Positions 1 to 7,114 of a stretch of DNA of 48,713 nucleotides are shown here, one piece after another. The position numbers and the translations under genes are program-made. This stretch comes from Natrinema thermotolerans DSM 11552. GTDB lineage: Archaea; Halobacteriota; Halobacteria; Halobacteriales; Natrialbaceae. The notes below the pieces were generated by a model. The model did no database searches. It had not been told where the DNA came from and saw nothing but the letters and a program-made list of their open reading frames with translations. Each line of letters begins with the position of its first letter. Position 1 is the stretch's first letter. The stretch covers positions 62,382 through 111,094 of the forward strand of contig AOIR01000038.1 in NCBI GenBank assembly GCA_000337115.1. The letters run 5' to 3'.

Positions 1-319
1 TGTGACCCTCGACGAGGTAGCCGTCCAGTTCCACCGTGTGACAGCTCCGAAGGTCGGCGTCGATTCCGCGGTCGTCTTTCACCGCCGTGAGATCGTCCGC
101 GACGACGGTCTCGAGGTCGGTCTCGAGGGACGCGTCGAGATGCTCTCCGTACGAATCACAGCAGCGACAGTTCGGGCCCTTGTACATCGTCGCGGTAGTG
201 GCCGGAATCGGTTCGTCCGGCGTCCGTTCACCGGCACCGTCGGTGAGACACCCAGCGAGGGCGAGCCCGATCGTACTCGCACCGGCCGTCAGCAGCGTCC
301 GTCTCGACGTATGAGTCAC
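1..319 (-). CDS. DUF411 family metal-binding lipoprotein (partial)
   Basis: The gene is read on the minus strand from a GTG at 319 and runs off the left edge of the window, so only about the first 106 residues are present. The start of the protein has a twin-arginine-like SRRTLL motif followed by a hydrophobic stretch and a lipobox (LAGC), which indicates a Tat-exported lipoprotein. After a short linker it carries MYKGPNCRCCDSYGEHL and later LRSCHTVELDGYLVEGH. These match the DUF411 family pattern of a CxCC-type cysteine cluster followed by an RSCHT motif. DUF411 proteins are found near copper and other metal-handling genes, but no reaction is established. Copper handling would suit the CuA protein encoded about 1.5 kb away, but the two genes are divergent and the link is only inferred. 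Confidence 0.82.
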   Translation of the reverse strand, partial: MTHTSRRTLLTAGASTIGLALAGCLTDGAGERTPDEPIPATTATMYKGPNCRCCDSYGEHLDASLETDLETVVADDLTAVKDDRGIDADLRSCHTVELDGYLVEGH

Positions 320-385
320 GGGTACTCGGACCGTCGCGCCGCGGGTTCGTTTCCGTAGTGGTCGTTCCAGACTGGTGGGAACCGG

Positions 386-393
386 TCTATAAG
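386..393 (+). promoter_or_regulatory. Putative TATA box for the MBL-fold gene
   Basis: TCTATAAG lies about 30 bp before the ATG at 422 in the gap between the divergent DUF411 and metallo-beta-lactamase-fold genes. The spacing suits a transcript with a very short leader. Confidence 0.5.
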
Positions 394-421
394 ACGACCC
401 GCACTGTACTCTCGAGCCACG

Positions 422-1087
422 ATGACCGTCACCTACGAGGGACTCGAGTTCGAGCGACCCGGCCACGCGAGCGTCCGCATCGAAACTGACGACGGGACCG
501 TGATCTACGTCGATCCGTGGGGCGAGGTCCTCGCGGGCGAACCCGCGGACGGCGACGTGGTCTTTGTCACACACGACGACATGGACCACTACGACGCGGC
601 CGCGATCGAGGCCGTCGCGGGGCCGGACGTGACCGTCGCGGCCTACGAGGAGATCGACACTAGTGACCTCGCGTTCGACGTCGTCGACCTGCCCTACGAG
701 GGCGAGGCGACCGTCGACGGGATCGACGTGCGGACGGTGCCGGCGTACAACGACCCCACGGGCGACCACGTCGACGAGGACGGGAAGCCGTTCCACGCAG
801 ATGGGGAGGTGATCGGGGTAGTGCTTGCCCTCGAGGGGACGACGGTGTTTTTCCCCTCGGACACGGACTTCCTGCCCCATCACGAGTCGGTTACGGCCGA
901 CGTGTTCGTCCCGCCGATCGGCGGGCACTTCACGATGGATCGCCACGAGGCCGCCGCCTTCGCCCGGAGCGTCGAACCCGAACTGGTCCTGCCCGAACAC
1001 TACGACACGTTCGACCCGATCGAGACCGATGCCGAGGCCTTCGCCGACGACCTCGAGGCCGACGGGATCCGGGTCGAACTGTTCTGA
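422..1087 (+). CDS. MBL-fold metal-dependent hydrolase (UlaG-like)
   Basis: This 221-residue protein has the metallo-beta-lactamase fold signature THDDMDHYD (residues near 50-58, an HxxxDH variant), with later histidines in PIGGHFTMDRHEAA and LPEHYDTF that would complete a di-metal site. The length and the opening pattern, GLEFERPGHASVRIE followed by YVDPWG, resemble the UlaG-like or L-ascorbate-6-phosphate lactonase-like branch found widely in archaea. It lacks a signal peptide and should be cytoplasmic. The substrate cannot be told from sequence. It is monocistronic, with a TATA-like element just upstream, and it converges with the next gene on the opposite strand. Confidence 0.85.
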   Translation: MTVTYEGLEFERPGHASVRIETDDGTVIYVDPWGEVLAGEPADGDVVFVTHDDMDHYDAAAIEAVAGPDVTVAAYEEIDTSDLAFDVVDLPYEGEATVDGIDVRTVPAYNDPTGDHVDEDGKPFHADGEVIGVVLALEGTTVFFPSDTDFLPHHESVTADVFVPPIGGHFTMDRHEAAAFARSVEPELVLPEHYDTFDPIETDAEAFADDLEADGIRVELF

Positions 1088-1099
1088 TCGGCCGTCGTC

Positions 1100-1525
1100 T
1101 CACTCGGTCGCGTCGGACGGCTCCGGCTCGGGTTCGTCGGCCATCGCCCGGAGATGCTCGAGCAGGAGGCCGAACCCGTCCGGTTTGATCCAGGTGGTGA
1201 CGGCACCCTCGTCCTCGAGTTCGGCCAGGAGTCGATCCTCGTCGCGGACCGGCACCGAGAACTCGACGGGCTGGTCGAACCGATCGTCGTTGCCCTCGAT
1301 CAGGCGCTGTGCCTCCGCGAGTTCCCGTCGGACGTACTCGTAGGCGTGCATCGACTCGGTGTCGTCGCCGACGACGAACCGGCGGGTTCGCCCGTCGTCC
1401 AGCCGGAGCCTGACGACGCCCGACTCGATCCGGCCGTCCGCGAGGTACTCGGTCAGGACGTCCTCGAAGAAGTCGGTGGTCATTCGATCGCCGCGGGGTT
1501 TCGACTCGGAACTGTCAGACGTCAT
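1100..1525 (-). CDS. Conserved haloarchaeal protein of unknown function
   Basis: The protein has 141 residues and no motif that I can assign. It is soluble, acidic and mixed alpha/beta, with a segment that reads like a small-molecule or regulatory domain (RIESGVVRLRLDDGRTRRFVVG, shortened: residues about 33-54). The ATG at 1525 is preferred because a clear TATA box (TTTATAAGG on the minus strand, 1544-1552) lies about 23 bp upstream, as in leaderless haloarchaeal genes. A second ATG at 1483 (MTTDFFEDVL) is the main alternative. It is divergent from the CuA-d1 gene and shares the 250 bp gap with it. No function is proposed. Confidence 0.7.
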   Translation of the reverse strand: MTSDSSESKPRGDRMTTDFFEDVLTEYLADGRIESGVVRLRLDDGRTRRFVVGDDTESMHAYEYVRRELAEAQRLIEGNDDRFDQPVEFSVPVRDEDRLLAELEDEGAVTTWIKPDGFGLLLEHLRAMADEPEPEPSDATE

Positions 1526-1543
1526 GGCCTCAACTATCTATTA

Positions 1544-1552
1544 CCTTATAAA
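1544..1552 (-). promoter_or_regulatory. TATA box for the 1100-1525 gene
   Basis: On the minus strand the bases read TTTATAAGG, centred about 23 bp before the ATG at 1525. This is a good haloarchaeal TATA element in the right place for a leaderless transcript. Confidence 0.6.
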
Positions 1553-1728
1553 TGTCTGTACCGACGAATCCTACGGGCTGGGAACCGAAATCGAACGCTA
1601 CCGATCAAAATGGGGTTTAGAGGCCGTAAGGGGCAGGTTTTCGCCGGGGGTTCGACATGCTTTCACGACTGAAAAAACCCGCTACGAACATCTTCCCGTG
1701 ACCTCTCGCGAACTCGAAACGTTGCTGC

Positions 1729-1769
1729 CGGGTTATAGGTGTGGGTCCCAGACGTTCGACCGGAGAGGT
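1729..1769 (+). promoter_or_regulatory. Putative promoter and ribosome binding site of the CuA-d1 gene
   Basis: GGGTTATAGG at about 1731-1740 is a TATA-like element, and GGAGAGGTG at about 1761-1769 is a Shine-Dalgarno-like sequence ending 7 bases before the ATG at 1777. The pair suggests a short-leader transcript and supports ATG 1777 over the in-frame GTG at 1741, which would lie inside the promoter. Confidence 0.45.
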
Positions 1770-1776
1770 GCCCAGT

Positions 1777-3597
1777 ATGTCACGATCCGAGTCACCGGCC
1801 GAGTCGGTTGCGGAACACGAGGAACGAATCAAGCGTCACTTGAGCGCTTCGAGGGAGATCGCGGAGACCCTGGAGTTCGATGACGACCTCAGTTTCGAAA
1901 TGGGGTTGCCCAGTCCGGGCCGCCGGACGTTCATCAAGACCAGCGGCGTCGTCGCGGCGTCGGCTGCGCTGGCGGGCTGTGCCGGCGACGATGACGATGA
2001 CTCGTCGGACGACGGGGAGTCCGACGGAGAGACGCCGTCGGCCGAGCGGAGCGAAACCGTCCAGTTGGCCGCCAAGCAATACGAGTTCGATCCCCAGGAG
2101 ATCCGGGTCCCACCGAACACGGAACTCACGATCGAGTTCACGCAGTCGACCTTCGAGGAGAACGAGGACTTCGCGATGCACACGTTCTACCTCGAGGACC
2201 CCTACGACGTCGGGCCGGTCGAACTGCCCGAGAGTACGGACGACGAAGTCATCGATTCGGTAACGTTCGTGACCGACGAGGAGGGGACCTTCGACTTCGA
2301 GTGTTCGGTCTACTGCGGGGACGGCCACGCCCAGATGAACGGGCAGCTGTACGTCGTCCCCGAGGGTGAGTCCGTCGACGAGGTGGACTTTACCGACATG
2401 GAGACGCTGACGGAGCGCCACGAAATCCTCAAAGAGGAGAGCGAACTGGCCCAGGAGCCCAGCCACGACCTCGACCTGCGCGATATCATGGTCGTTACCG
2501 AGCGCAACAACGGCTCGGTCGCGATGATCGATACGGTCAACGACGAGTTCATGGAGCGGGTCGAGAACGTCGGGAAGGCGATCCACGTCCACGACTTCCA
2601 CCCCGACCTGCCGGAGCAAACGCGCGAGGGCGCGTACGTCTACACCCAATCTAGACAGGGTGAGATGTACAAGATCGATCTGTTCGATTTCGAGCGGGTC
2701 GCCGTCGCCGACGCCGGGACGGACGCCCGGGACATCGCCGTCTCTCGGGACGGGGACTACGTGATCGGCGGGTTCTACAACCCGAACCATCTGGTCATCT
2801 GTGACGCCGAGACGATGGAGCCGATCAAGCGGATCCCGACCCACACCGTCAACCCGGACGGTGAGAGTCTGGGGAGCCGCGTCTGCTCGCTGTACGACGT
2901 CCCCGAGGAGGGACTCTTCCTCGCGGGACTGAAAGAGGGCGGCGAGGTGTGGCTCATCGACTACACGCAGGACGACTTCCCGGTCGTCGCGACCATCGAG
3001 TGCGGGCGTACCCTCCACGACGGCTTCTTCACGGAGGACGGCCGCTACTTCATGATCGCCTCGCAGACGGACAACCAGATGGACATCATCGACACGCAAG
3101 AACGGAGCCACGTCGCCGCGATCCCGATGGACGGGGTTCCCCACCCCGGCCCGGGCGCACTGTATCCCGACGAAGACCTCGCCTTTACCACCCACGCCGG
3201 TGCGCCGAGCGTCGGCGTCTGGAACACCGAAACCTGGGAAACGGAGGAGATGATCGACGTCAGGGGCTCCGGGCTGTTCATCCGGAAACACGAGAACAGC
3301 GACTACGTCTGGGCCGACGTCATCCTTACCGACAGCGAGGACGACGCCTACGTCTATACCATCGATCCCGAGACCCTCGAGGTCGATCAGGAGATCGACT
3401 GTAGCCAGTGGGGTGCCGCGGCCGCGATCCACCCCGAGTTCAGCCGCGACGGCGAGAAGGTCTACATTAGCGTCTGGCAGGGCGAGAACGAATCGATCCT
3501 CGTGTTCGATCCGAACACGGGCGAGCTGCTGACCCAGATCGAGGGCCTGCTGGCACCGACCGGCAAGTTCCTCGGCGTCCGCGCGGAGGGGCACTGA
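1777..3597 (+). CDS. CuA-cupredoxin / cytochrome d1 fusion, putative nitrite reductase
   Basis: This 606-residue exported protein appears to be a heme d1 nitrite reductase in which a CuA domain replaces the usual cytochrome c domain. Residues 1-48 are a charged extension. A Tat motif (GRRTFIK, 48-54) and lipobox Cys68 follow, then an acidic linker. Residues about 93-197 form a cupredoxin domain with a full CuA ligand set: His135, Cys176, Cys180, His184 and Met187 (CSVYCGDGHAQM). Residues about 235-606 form a d1 propeller. GKAIHVHDF places His270 where NirS has its axial heme ligand, and TLHDG (His414) and PHPGPG (His456) match the two active-site histidines. The ending LLAPTGKF is also NirS-like. 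Known NirS reduces nitrite to NO; applying that here is inference. NirF-like and NirJ-like genes lie directly downstream. The alternative is a non-catalytic d1 carrier like NirN, but all three key histidines argue for catalysis. Confidence 0.88.
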   Translation: MSRSESPAESVAEHEERIKRHLSASREIAETLEFDDDLSFEMGLPSPGRRTFIKTSGVVAASAALAGCAGDDDDDSSDDGESDGETPSAERSETVQLAAKQYEFDPQEIRVPPNTELTIEFTQSTFEENEDFAMHTFYLEDPYDVGPVELPESTDDEVIDSVTFVTDEEGTFDFECSVYCGDGHAQMNGQLYVVPEGESVDEVDFTDMETLTERHEILKEESELAQEPSHDLDLRDIMVVTERNNGSVAMIDTVNDEFMERVENVGKAIHVHDFHPDLPEQTREGAYVYTQSRQGEMYKIDLFDFERVAVADAGTDARDIAVSRDGDYVIGGFYNPNHLVICDAETMEPIKRIPTHTVNPDGESLGSRVCSLYDVPEEGLFLAGLKEGGEVWLIDYTQDDFPVVATIECGRTLHDGFFTEDGRYFMIASQTDNQMDIIDTQERSHVAAIPMDGVPHPGPGALYPDEDLAFTTHAGAPSVGVWNTETWETEEMIDVRGSGLFIRKHENSDYVWADVILTDSEDDAYVYTIDPETLEVDQEIDCSQWGAAAAIHPEFSRDGEKVYISVWQGENESILVFDPNTGELLTQIEGLLAPTGKFLGVRAEGH

Positions 3598-3623
3598 CTG
3601 CGATCGACCGTTCCCACAGGCAC

Positions 3624-4766
3624 ATGTCCGATACCAGTAACGCGACCCCGCGAACGCGGACGGACCGACGACCGGCGGGACCGCTCGCACTCGTCAAGCA
3701 CCTCCGCGGGGAGGGGCTGACGGTGATCGACGCGGCTACCCACGAGCCGCTCGGCCGGATCGGCGACGGCCGCCAGCCACACGCGCTGGCCGTCCGTCCC
3801 GGCGGCCGCTGGGCGTACGTCCCCTACATGGGGTCGAACGCGCTCGAGATCCTCGATTGCTGGACGCTCTCCGTCGCGGATCGCGTCGACGAGGTCGGGA
3901 CTGCGCCCGTGGGAGCGGTGCTGAGCCGGACGGGACGGTACCTGTTCGTCAGTACCTACGGCGGGCTCCCGGGCGACGACCGCCCGGGGCTGGCCGTCTT
4001 TCGGACGGCCGGCGAGCGGATCGAACCGGTCGCCGAACTCCCGATCGGGAAGGCCGCTGGCCTCGCCGTCGACGCCGACAACGACGTGTGGGTCGCGCTA
4101 CGAGACGACGACGAATTGCTCCGGATCGGCGCAACGCCCCCGTTCGATGTCCTGGATCGGTTCGCGGTCGGTGCCGGGCCACAGGACCTGGCCCACGAAC
4201 CGACCCGGGGATTGCTTGGCGCGAACAACGCCGACGGGGACAGCGTAACCGTCGTCGACACGCTCGAGGCGACGGTCCTCGGGACGGTCCCGGCCCCGAA
4301 CCCGAGGGGCGGGACCGCCGTCCCGGGCAGCGACCGCTGGGTCGTCGGAGACACGGAGGACGACGGCCTCACGGTCGTCGACCTCGAGTCGGTCCGCCGC
4401 GGCGAGACCGATGCGACAGCCACGGATCGCGTCTCGCTGGGAACGCCCACGGCCTTTCCCGACGTTACCCCCGACGGCTCCTTGCTCGCCGTCGACGCGT
4501 ACGACGACGACCGCGTCGCGTTCCTCGACCCCGCGAGCCTGGACGTCGTCGCGCGCGTCGAGACCGGGTCGACGCCGCGTCACCCGCGATTCAGCGCGGA
4601 CGGCCGGGTCTGTTACGTCCCCAGCGTCGACGCCGACACCGTGACCGTCGTCGACGTTGACGGCGTTCGAGCCGGCGACTCCAACCCGATCGCGGCGACC
4701 ATCGACGTGCCCGACGGGGCGGCCCCTGCGGGCTGTTTTCGTACCGATAGAGGGAGCTACCAATGA
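3624..4766 (+). CDS. NirF-like YVTN beta-propeller, putative heme d1 biosynthesis (copy 1)
   Basis: This 380-residue protein is built from repeated beta-propeller blades (DGLTVVDLES, DRVAFLDPASL, DTVTVVDVDG and similar). It has no signal peptide or membrane segment, so it should be cytoplasmic. The first blade, TVIDAATHEPLGRIGDG followed by PHALAVRPGGRWAYV, closely follows the opening of NirF, and His53 sits where NirF has the histidine needed for heme d1 formation and where NirS has its axial d1 ligand. NirF acts late in d1 assembly with NirJ. The gene starts 26 bases after the CuA-d1 stop and overlaps the next gene by ATGA, so it is translated from the same operon. The alternative is a generic YVTN repeat protein, but context and the histidine favour a d1 role. 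Confidence 0.72.
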   Translation: MSDTSNATPRTRTDRRPAGPLALVKHLRGEGLTVIDAATHEPLGRIGDGRQPHALAVRPGGRWAYVPYMGSNALEILDCWTLSVADRVDEVGTAPVGAVLSRTGRYLFVSTYGGLPGDDRPGLAVFRTAGERIEPVAELPIGKAAGLAVDADNDVWVALRDDDELLRIGATPPFDVLDRFAVGAGPQDLAHEPTRGLLGANNADGDSVTVVDTLEATVLGTVPAPNPRGGTAVPGSDRWVVGDTEDDGLTVVDLESVRRGETDATATDRVSLGTPTAFPDVTPDGSLLAVDAYDDDRVAFLDPASLDVVARVETGSTPRHPRFSADGRVCYVPSVDADTVTVVDVDGVRAGDSNPIAATIDVPDGAAPAGCFRTDRGSYQ

Positions 4767-5893
4767 CACCAGACACCGACACCGCGAGCGCCCGCTTGTC
4801 CGGTGTGCCGACGATCGTCAAAAACGCCGCCAGCAGCCACTTCAGCGCGGTCGATCTCGCCGCTGGCGAGGTCATCGCGGACCTCGGCGAGGGTCGATAC
4901 CCGCACACGGCGCTGTTTCACCCGACCGAGCCGGTCGCCTACCTGTTGTACATCGCCAGCGCCCACCTCGAGGTGGTCGATCTCGAGGCGCTCGAGACCG
5001 TCCAGCGGATCGAGCGGCTCGGGACGATGCCCGTCGGGAGCGCGCTCGGTCCGGCCGGCGACGTGCTGTTCGTCGGGACCGCAGTCGACCTGCCGGCGTC
5101 GTCGGATCCCGGCGTCCTCGCGTTCGCGATCGGCGAGGACGGCCGGCTCGAGCCCGCGGGAACGCGCCCGCTCTCGCGGAGTTCCGGGATGCGAATCGGG
5201 TCGGACGATCGGCTCTACGTGGGCCAGAAGACGGAAAACGAGATCGCCGTCCTCGGTGCCGATCCCGGGCTCGACCTCGAGGCCGAGATTCCGGTCGGCG
5301 CGGAGCCACACGACCTGTACGTCCTCGCGGAGGGGCTGGTGGTCGCCAACCACGCCGGCGGGTCGTCAGCCTCGTTCGTCGACCCGGCCACGGAGCGGGT
5401 CCGCTGTACCGCCGAGACGGGAGTGAACCCCCACGGGTTCGCCGTCGCCGACGGGCCGGACTACCGGTACGGCCTGTTCCCGGCCCGCGAGGACGACCGC
5501 GTCGCCGTCGTCGACCTCGAGGCGGTCGCGGCCGGCGACGACTCGCCGACCGAACGGCTGCTCGAGGTCGGGACGACGACCGGCTTCGCCGCGACGACGC
5601 CGGACGGTCGCTACGCCGTCGTCGACTCCTACGAGGAACCGTTCGTGACGATGCTGGACCTGACCGATCTTACCGTCGCCGGCCGCGTGGAAGTCGGTGG
5701 CGAACCGCTCCACGTCGTCTTCGGGCCCGACGGCCAGGAGTGTTACGTCGGGAACATGGAACGGAGCGATCTCGCAGTACTCGACACGCGGCCGCTGGCC
5801 GACGATCGGCCGACGGATGTTACCGTCGGCCGCCGAATCGACGGACTCGGCGCGAAACCGAGCGGCATCTTCCGCCCGGAGGTGGACCAATGA
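4763..5893 (+). CDS. NirF-like YVTN beta-propeller, putative heme d1 biosynthesis (copy 2)
   Basis: This is a second 376-residue propeller with no export signal, diverged from its upstream neighbour but with the same layout. HFSAVDLAAGEVIADLGEG leads into RYPHTALFHP, placing His48 at the position of His53 in copy 1. Both ends of the gene overlap their neighbours (ATGA at 4763-4766 and at 5890-5893), which indicates coupled translation. The pair probably arose by tandem duplication, and the two may work as a heterodimer or on successive d1 intermediates. NirF is usually a single gene, so the duplication is unusual. It could also be a d1 carrier like NirN, although NirN is normally exported. 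The d1 assignment is inference from motif and position. Confidence 0.7.
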   Translation: MTPDTDTASARLSGVPTIVKNAASSHFSAVDLAAGEVIADLGEGRYPHTALFHPTEPVAYLLYIASAHLEVVDLEALETVQRIERLGTMPVGSALGPAGDVLFVGTAVDLPASSDPGVLAFAIGEDGRLEPAGTRPLSRSSGMRIGSDDRLYVGQKTENEIAVLGADPGLDLEAEIPVGAEPHDLYVLAEGLVVANHAGGSSASFVDPATERVRCTAETGVNPHGFAVADGPDYRYGLFPAREDDRVAVVDLEAVAAGDDSPTERLLEVGTTTGFAATTPDGRYAVVDSYEEPFVTMLDLTDLTVAGRVEVGGEPLHVVFGPDGQECYVGNMERSDLAVLDTRPLADDRPTDVTVGRRIDGLGAKPSGIFRPEVDQ

Positions 5894-7110
5894 TCGATCT
5901 CACACGACTCATCAGAGGACTCGACAACCGACCGGAACAGATCCGATACGAGAAGCGCCACGCGAGCGACGCGCTCGTTCCGCTGGTCGTCTGGAACACG
6001 ACCCCCGCCTGTAACCTACAGTGTAAGCACTGCTACTTCGGGGCCTGCGACGAGCGCGACAGCGAGGAACTGTCGACGGCCGAGGCCAAATCGTTCATCG
6101 ACTCGCTGGCCGCGGTGAACGTCCCGGTACTCGTGTTCAGCGGCGGCGAGCCGTTCTTTCGGGACGATATCGCCGAACTGACCCGATACGCGTCCGAGCA
6201 GGGGATTCGGCCGATCGCCTCGAGCAACGGGACCTTCCTCACCGAGGAGCGCGCACAAGCGGTCGCCGACGCGGGGATGCAGTACGTCGGCGTCTCGCTT
6301 GACGGCGTCGGGGCGACCAACGACGAGTTCCGCGGCGTCGACGGCGCGTTCGAGCGGGCCCGGAACGGGCTTCGCAACGCTCGCGACGCCGGGATGGGGA
6401 CCGGCATCCGGTGTACGATGACCGAGGGGACTGTCGATGACGTCCCCGACGTGATCGACCTCGCCGTCGAGGAGGGGATCGACCGGGTGAACGTCTTTCA
6501 CCTGATCTACTCCGGGCGCGGCGGTGACATCACCGACGCCGACCTATCGTTCGAGCGCACGCGGGAGGTTGTCGACTCCCTCTACGAGCGCACCAAAGCC
6601 CTCGCCGACACCCATCCCGACATGCAGATCCTGACCGCCGGCAACTACGCCGACGCGGTCTATCTCTACCACCGGATTCGGGAGGACATGCCGGCCCACG
6701 CGGACCGGGCTCGAAAACTCCTGTTCGACGACGGCCCCGGTCGTGTGGTCAAAAACGGCGACGCGGGCCCCAAGGTCGTCAACGTCGACCACCGCGGCGA
6801 CGTCCACCCGAGCATGTTCCTCTCGCAGTACACGCTCGGGAACGTCCGCGAGCGCCGACTCGACGAGATCCTCGCCGACAGCGACCTCTGGGACGAACTG
6901 GCCGAACCGACCGACCACCTGAAGGGGAAATGCGGCCGCTGTCCCTGGAAGGAGGTCTGTGGCGGGAACTCCCGAGCCCGCGCCGCGGCGGTCCACGACG
7001 ACCTCTGGGCCGAGGATCCCCGGTGTTATCTCACCGAGGCCGAGTACAGCACCGACGAACTGCCGACCGATCACGCGCCACCGGTCGACGCGACCGCAGC
7101 GCTCGAGTAG
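5890..7110 (+). CDS. Radical SAM/SPASM protein, NirJ/AhbC/AhbD-like
   Basis: This 406-residue protein has a classical radical SAM motif, CNLQCKHCY (Cys41, Cys45, Cys48), a GGEP motif near residue 84, and a C-terminal SPASM-like cluster region with Cys348, Cys351, Cys357 and Cys379 (CGRCPWKEVCGGN). The closest family pattern is the tetrapyrrole-modifying group: NirJ, which replaces propionate chains on didecarboxysiroheme with oxo groups on the way to heme d1, and AhbC/AhbD of archaeal heme synthesis. Its place directly after two NirF-like genes and one gene away from a d1 protein favours NirJ. Archaea make didecarboxysiroheme for ordinary heme, so a d1 locus would need only NirJ and NirF in addition, which is what is seen here. 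Sequence alone does not separate NirJ from AhbC or AhbD. Confidence 0.82.
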   Translation: MIDLTRLIRGLDNRPEQIRYEKRHASDALVPLVVWNTTPACNLQCKHCYFGACDERDSEELSTAEAKSFIDSLAAVNVPVLVFSGGEPFFRDDIAELTRYASEQGIRPIASSNGTFLTEERAQAVADAGMQYVGVSLDGVGATNDEFRGVDGAFERARNGLRNARDAGMGTGIRCTMTEGTVDDVPDVIDLAVEEGIDRVNVFHLIYSGRGGDITDADLSFERTREVVDSLYERTKALADTHPDMQILTAGNYADAVYLYHRIREDMPAHADRARKLLFDDGPGRVVKNGDAGPKVVNVDHRGDVHPSMFLSQYTLGNVRERRLDEILADSDLWDELAEPTDHLKGKCGRCPWKEVCGGNSRARAAAVHDDLWAEDPRCYLTEAEYSTDELPTDHAPPVDATAALE

Positions 7111-7114
7111 GCCC

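Noticed and set aside
2-358. A forward open frame at the left edge
   Set aside because: The minus strand of the same bases encodes a DUF411 lipoprotein with signal peptide and cysteine motifs, so the forward frame is a shadow.
1792-3690. A 632-residue open frame on the minus strand across the CuA-d1 gene
   Set aside because: It is the antisense shadow of a gene with clear domains. GC-rich haloarchaeal codon use leaves long antisense frames open, and this one has no recognisable motif.
4657-7110. An 817-residue forward frame that would fuse an Arg-rich stretch to the radical SAM protein
   Set aside because: The first part is a basic low-complexity shadow of the second NirF-like gene. The true radical SAM start is ATG 5890, which overlaps the previous stop.
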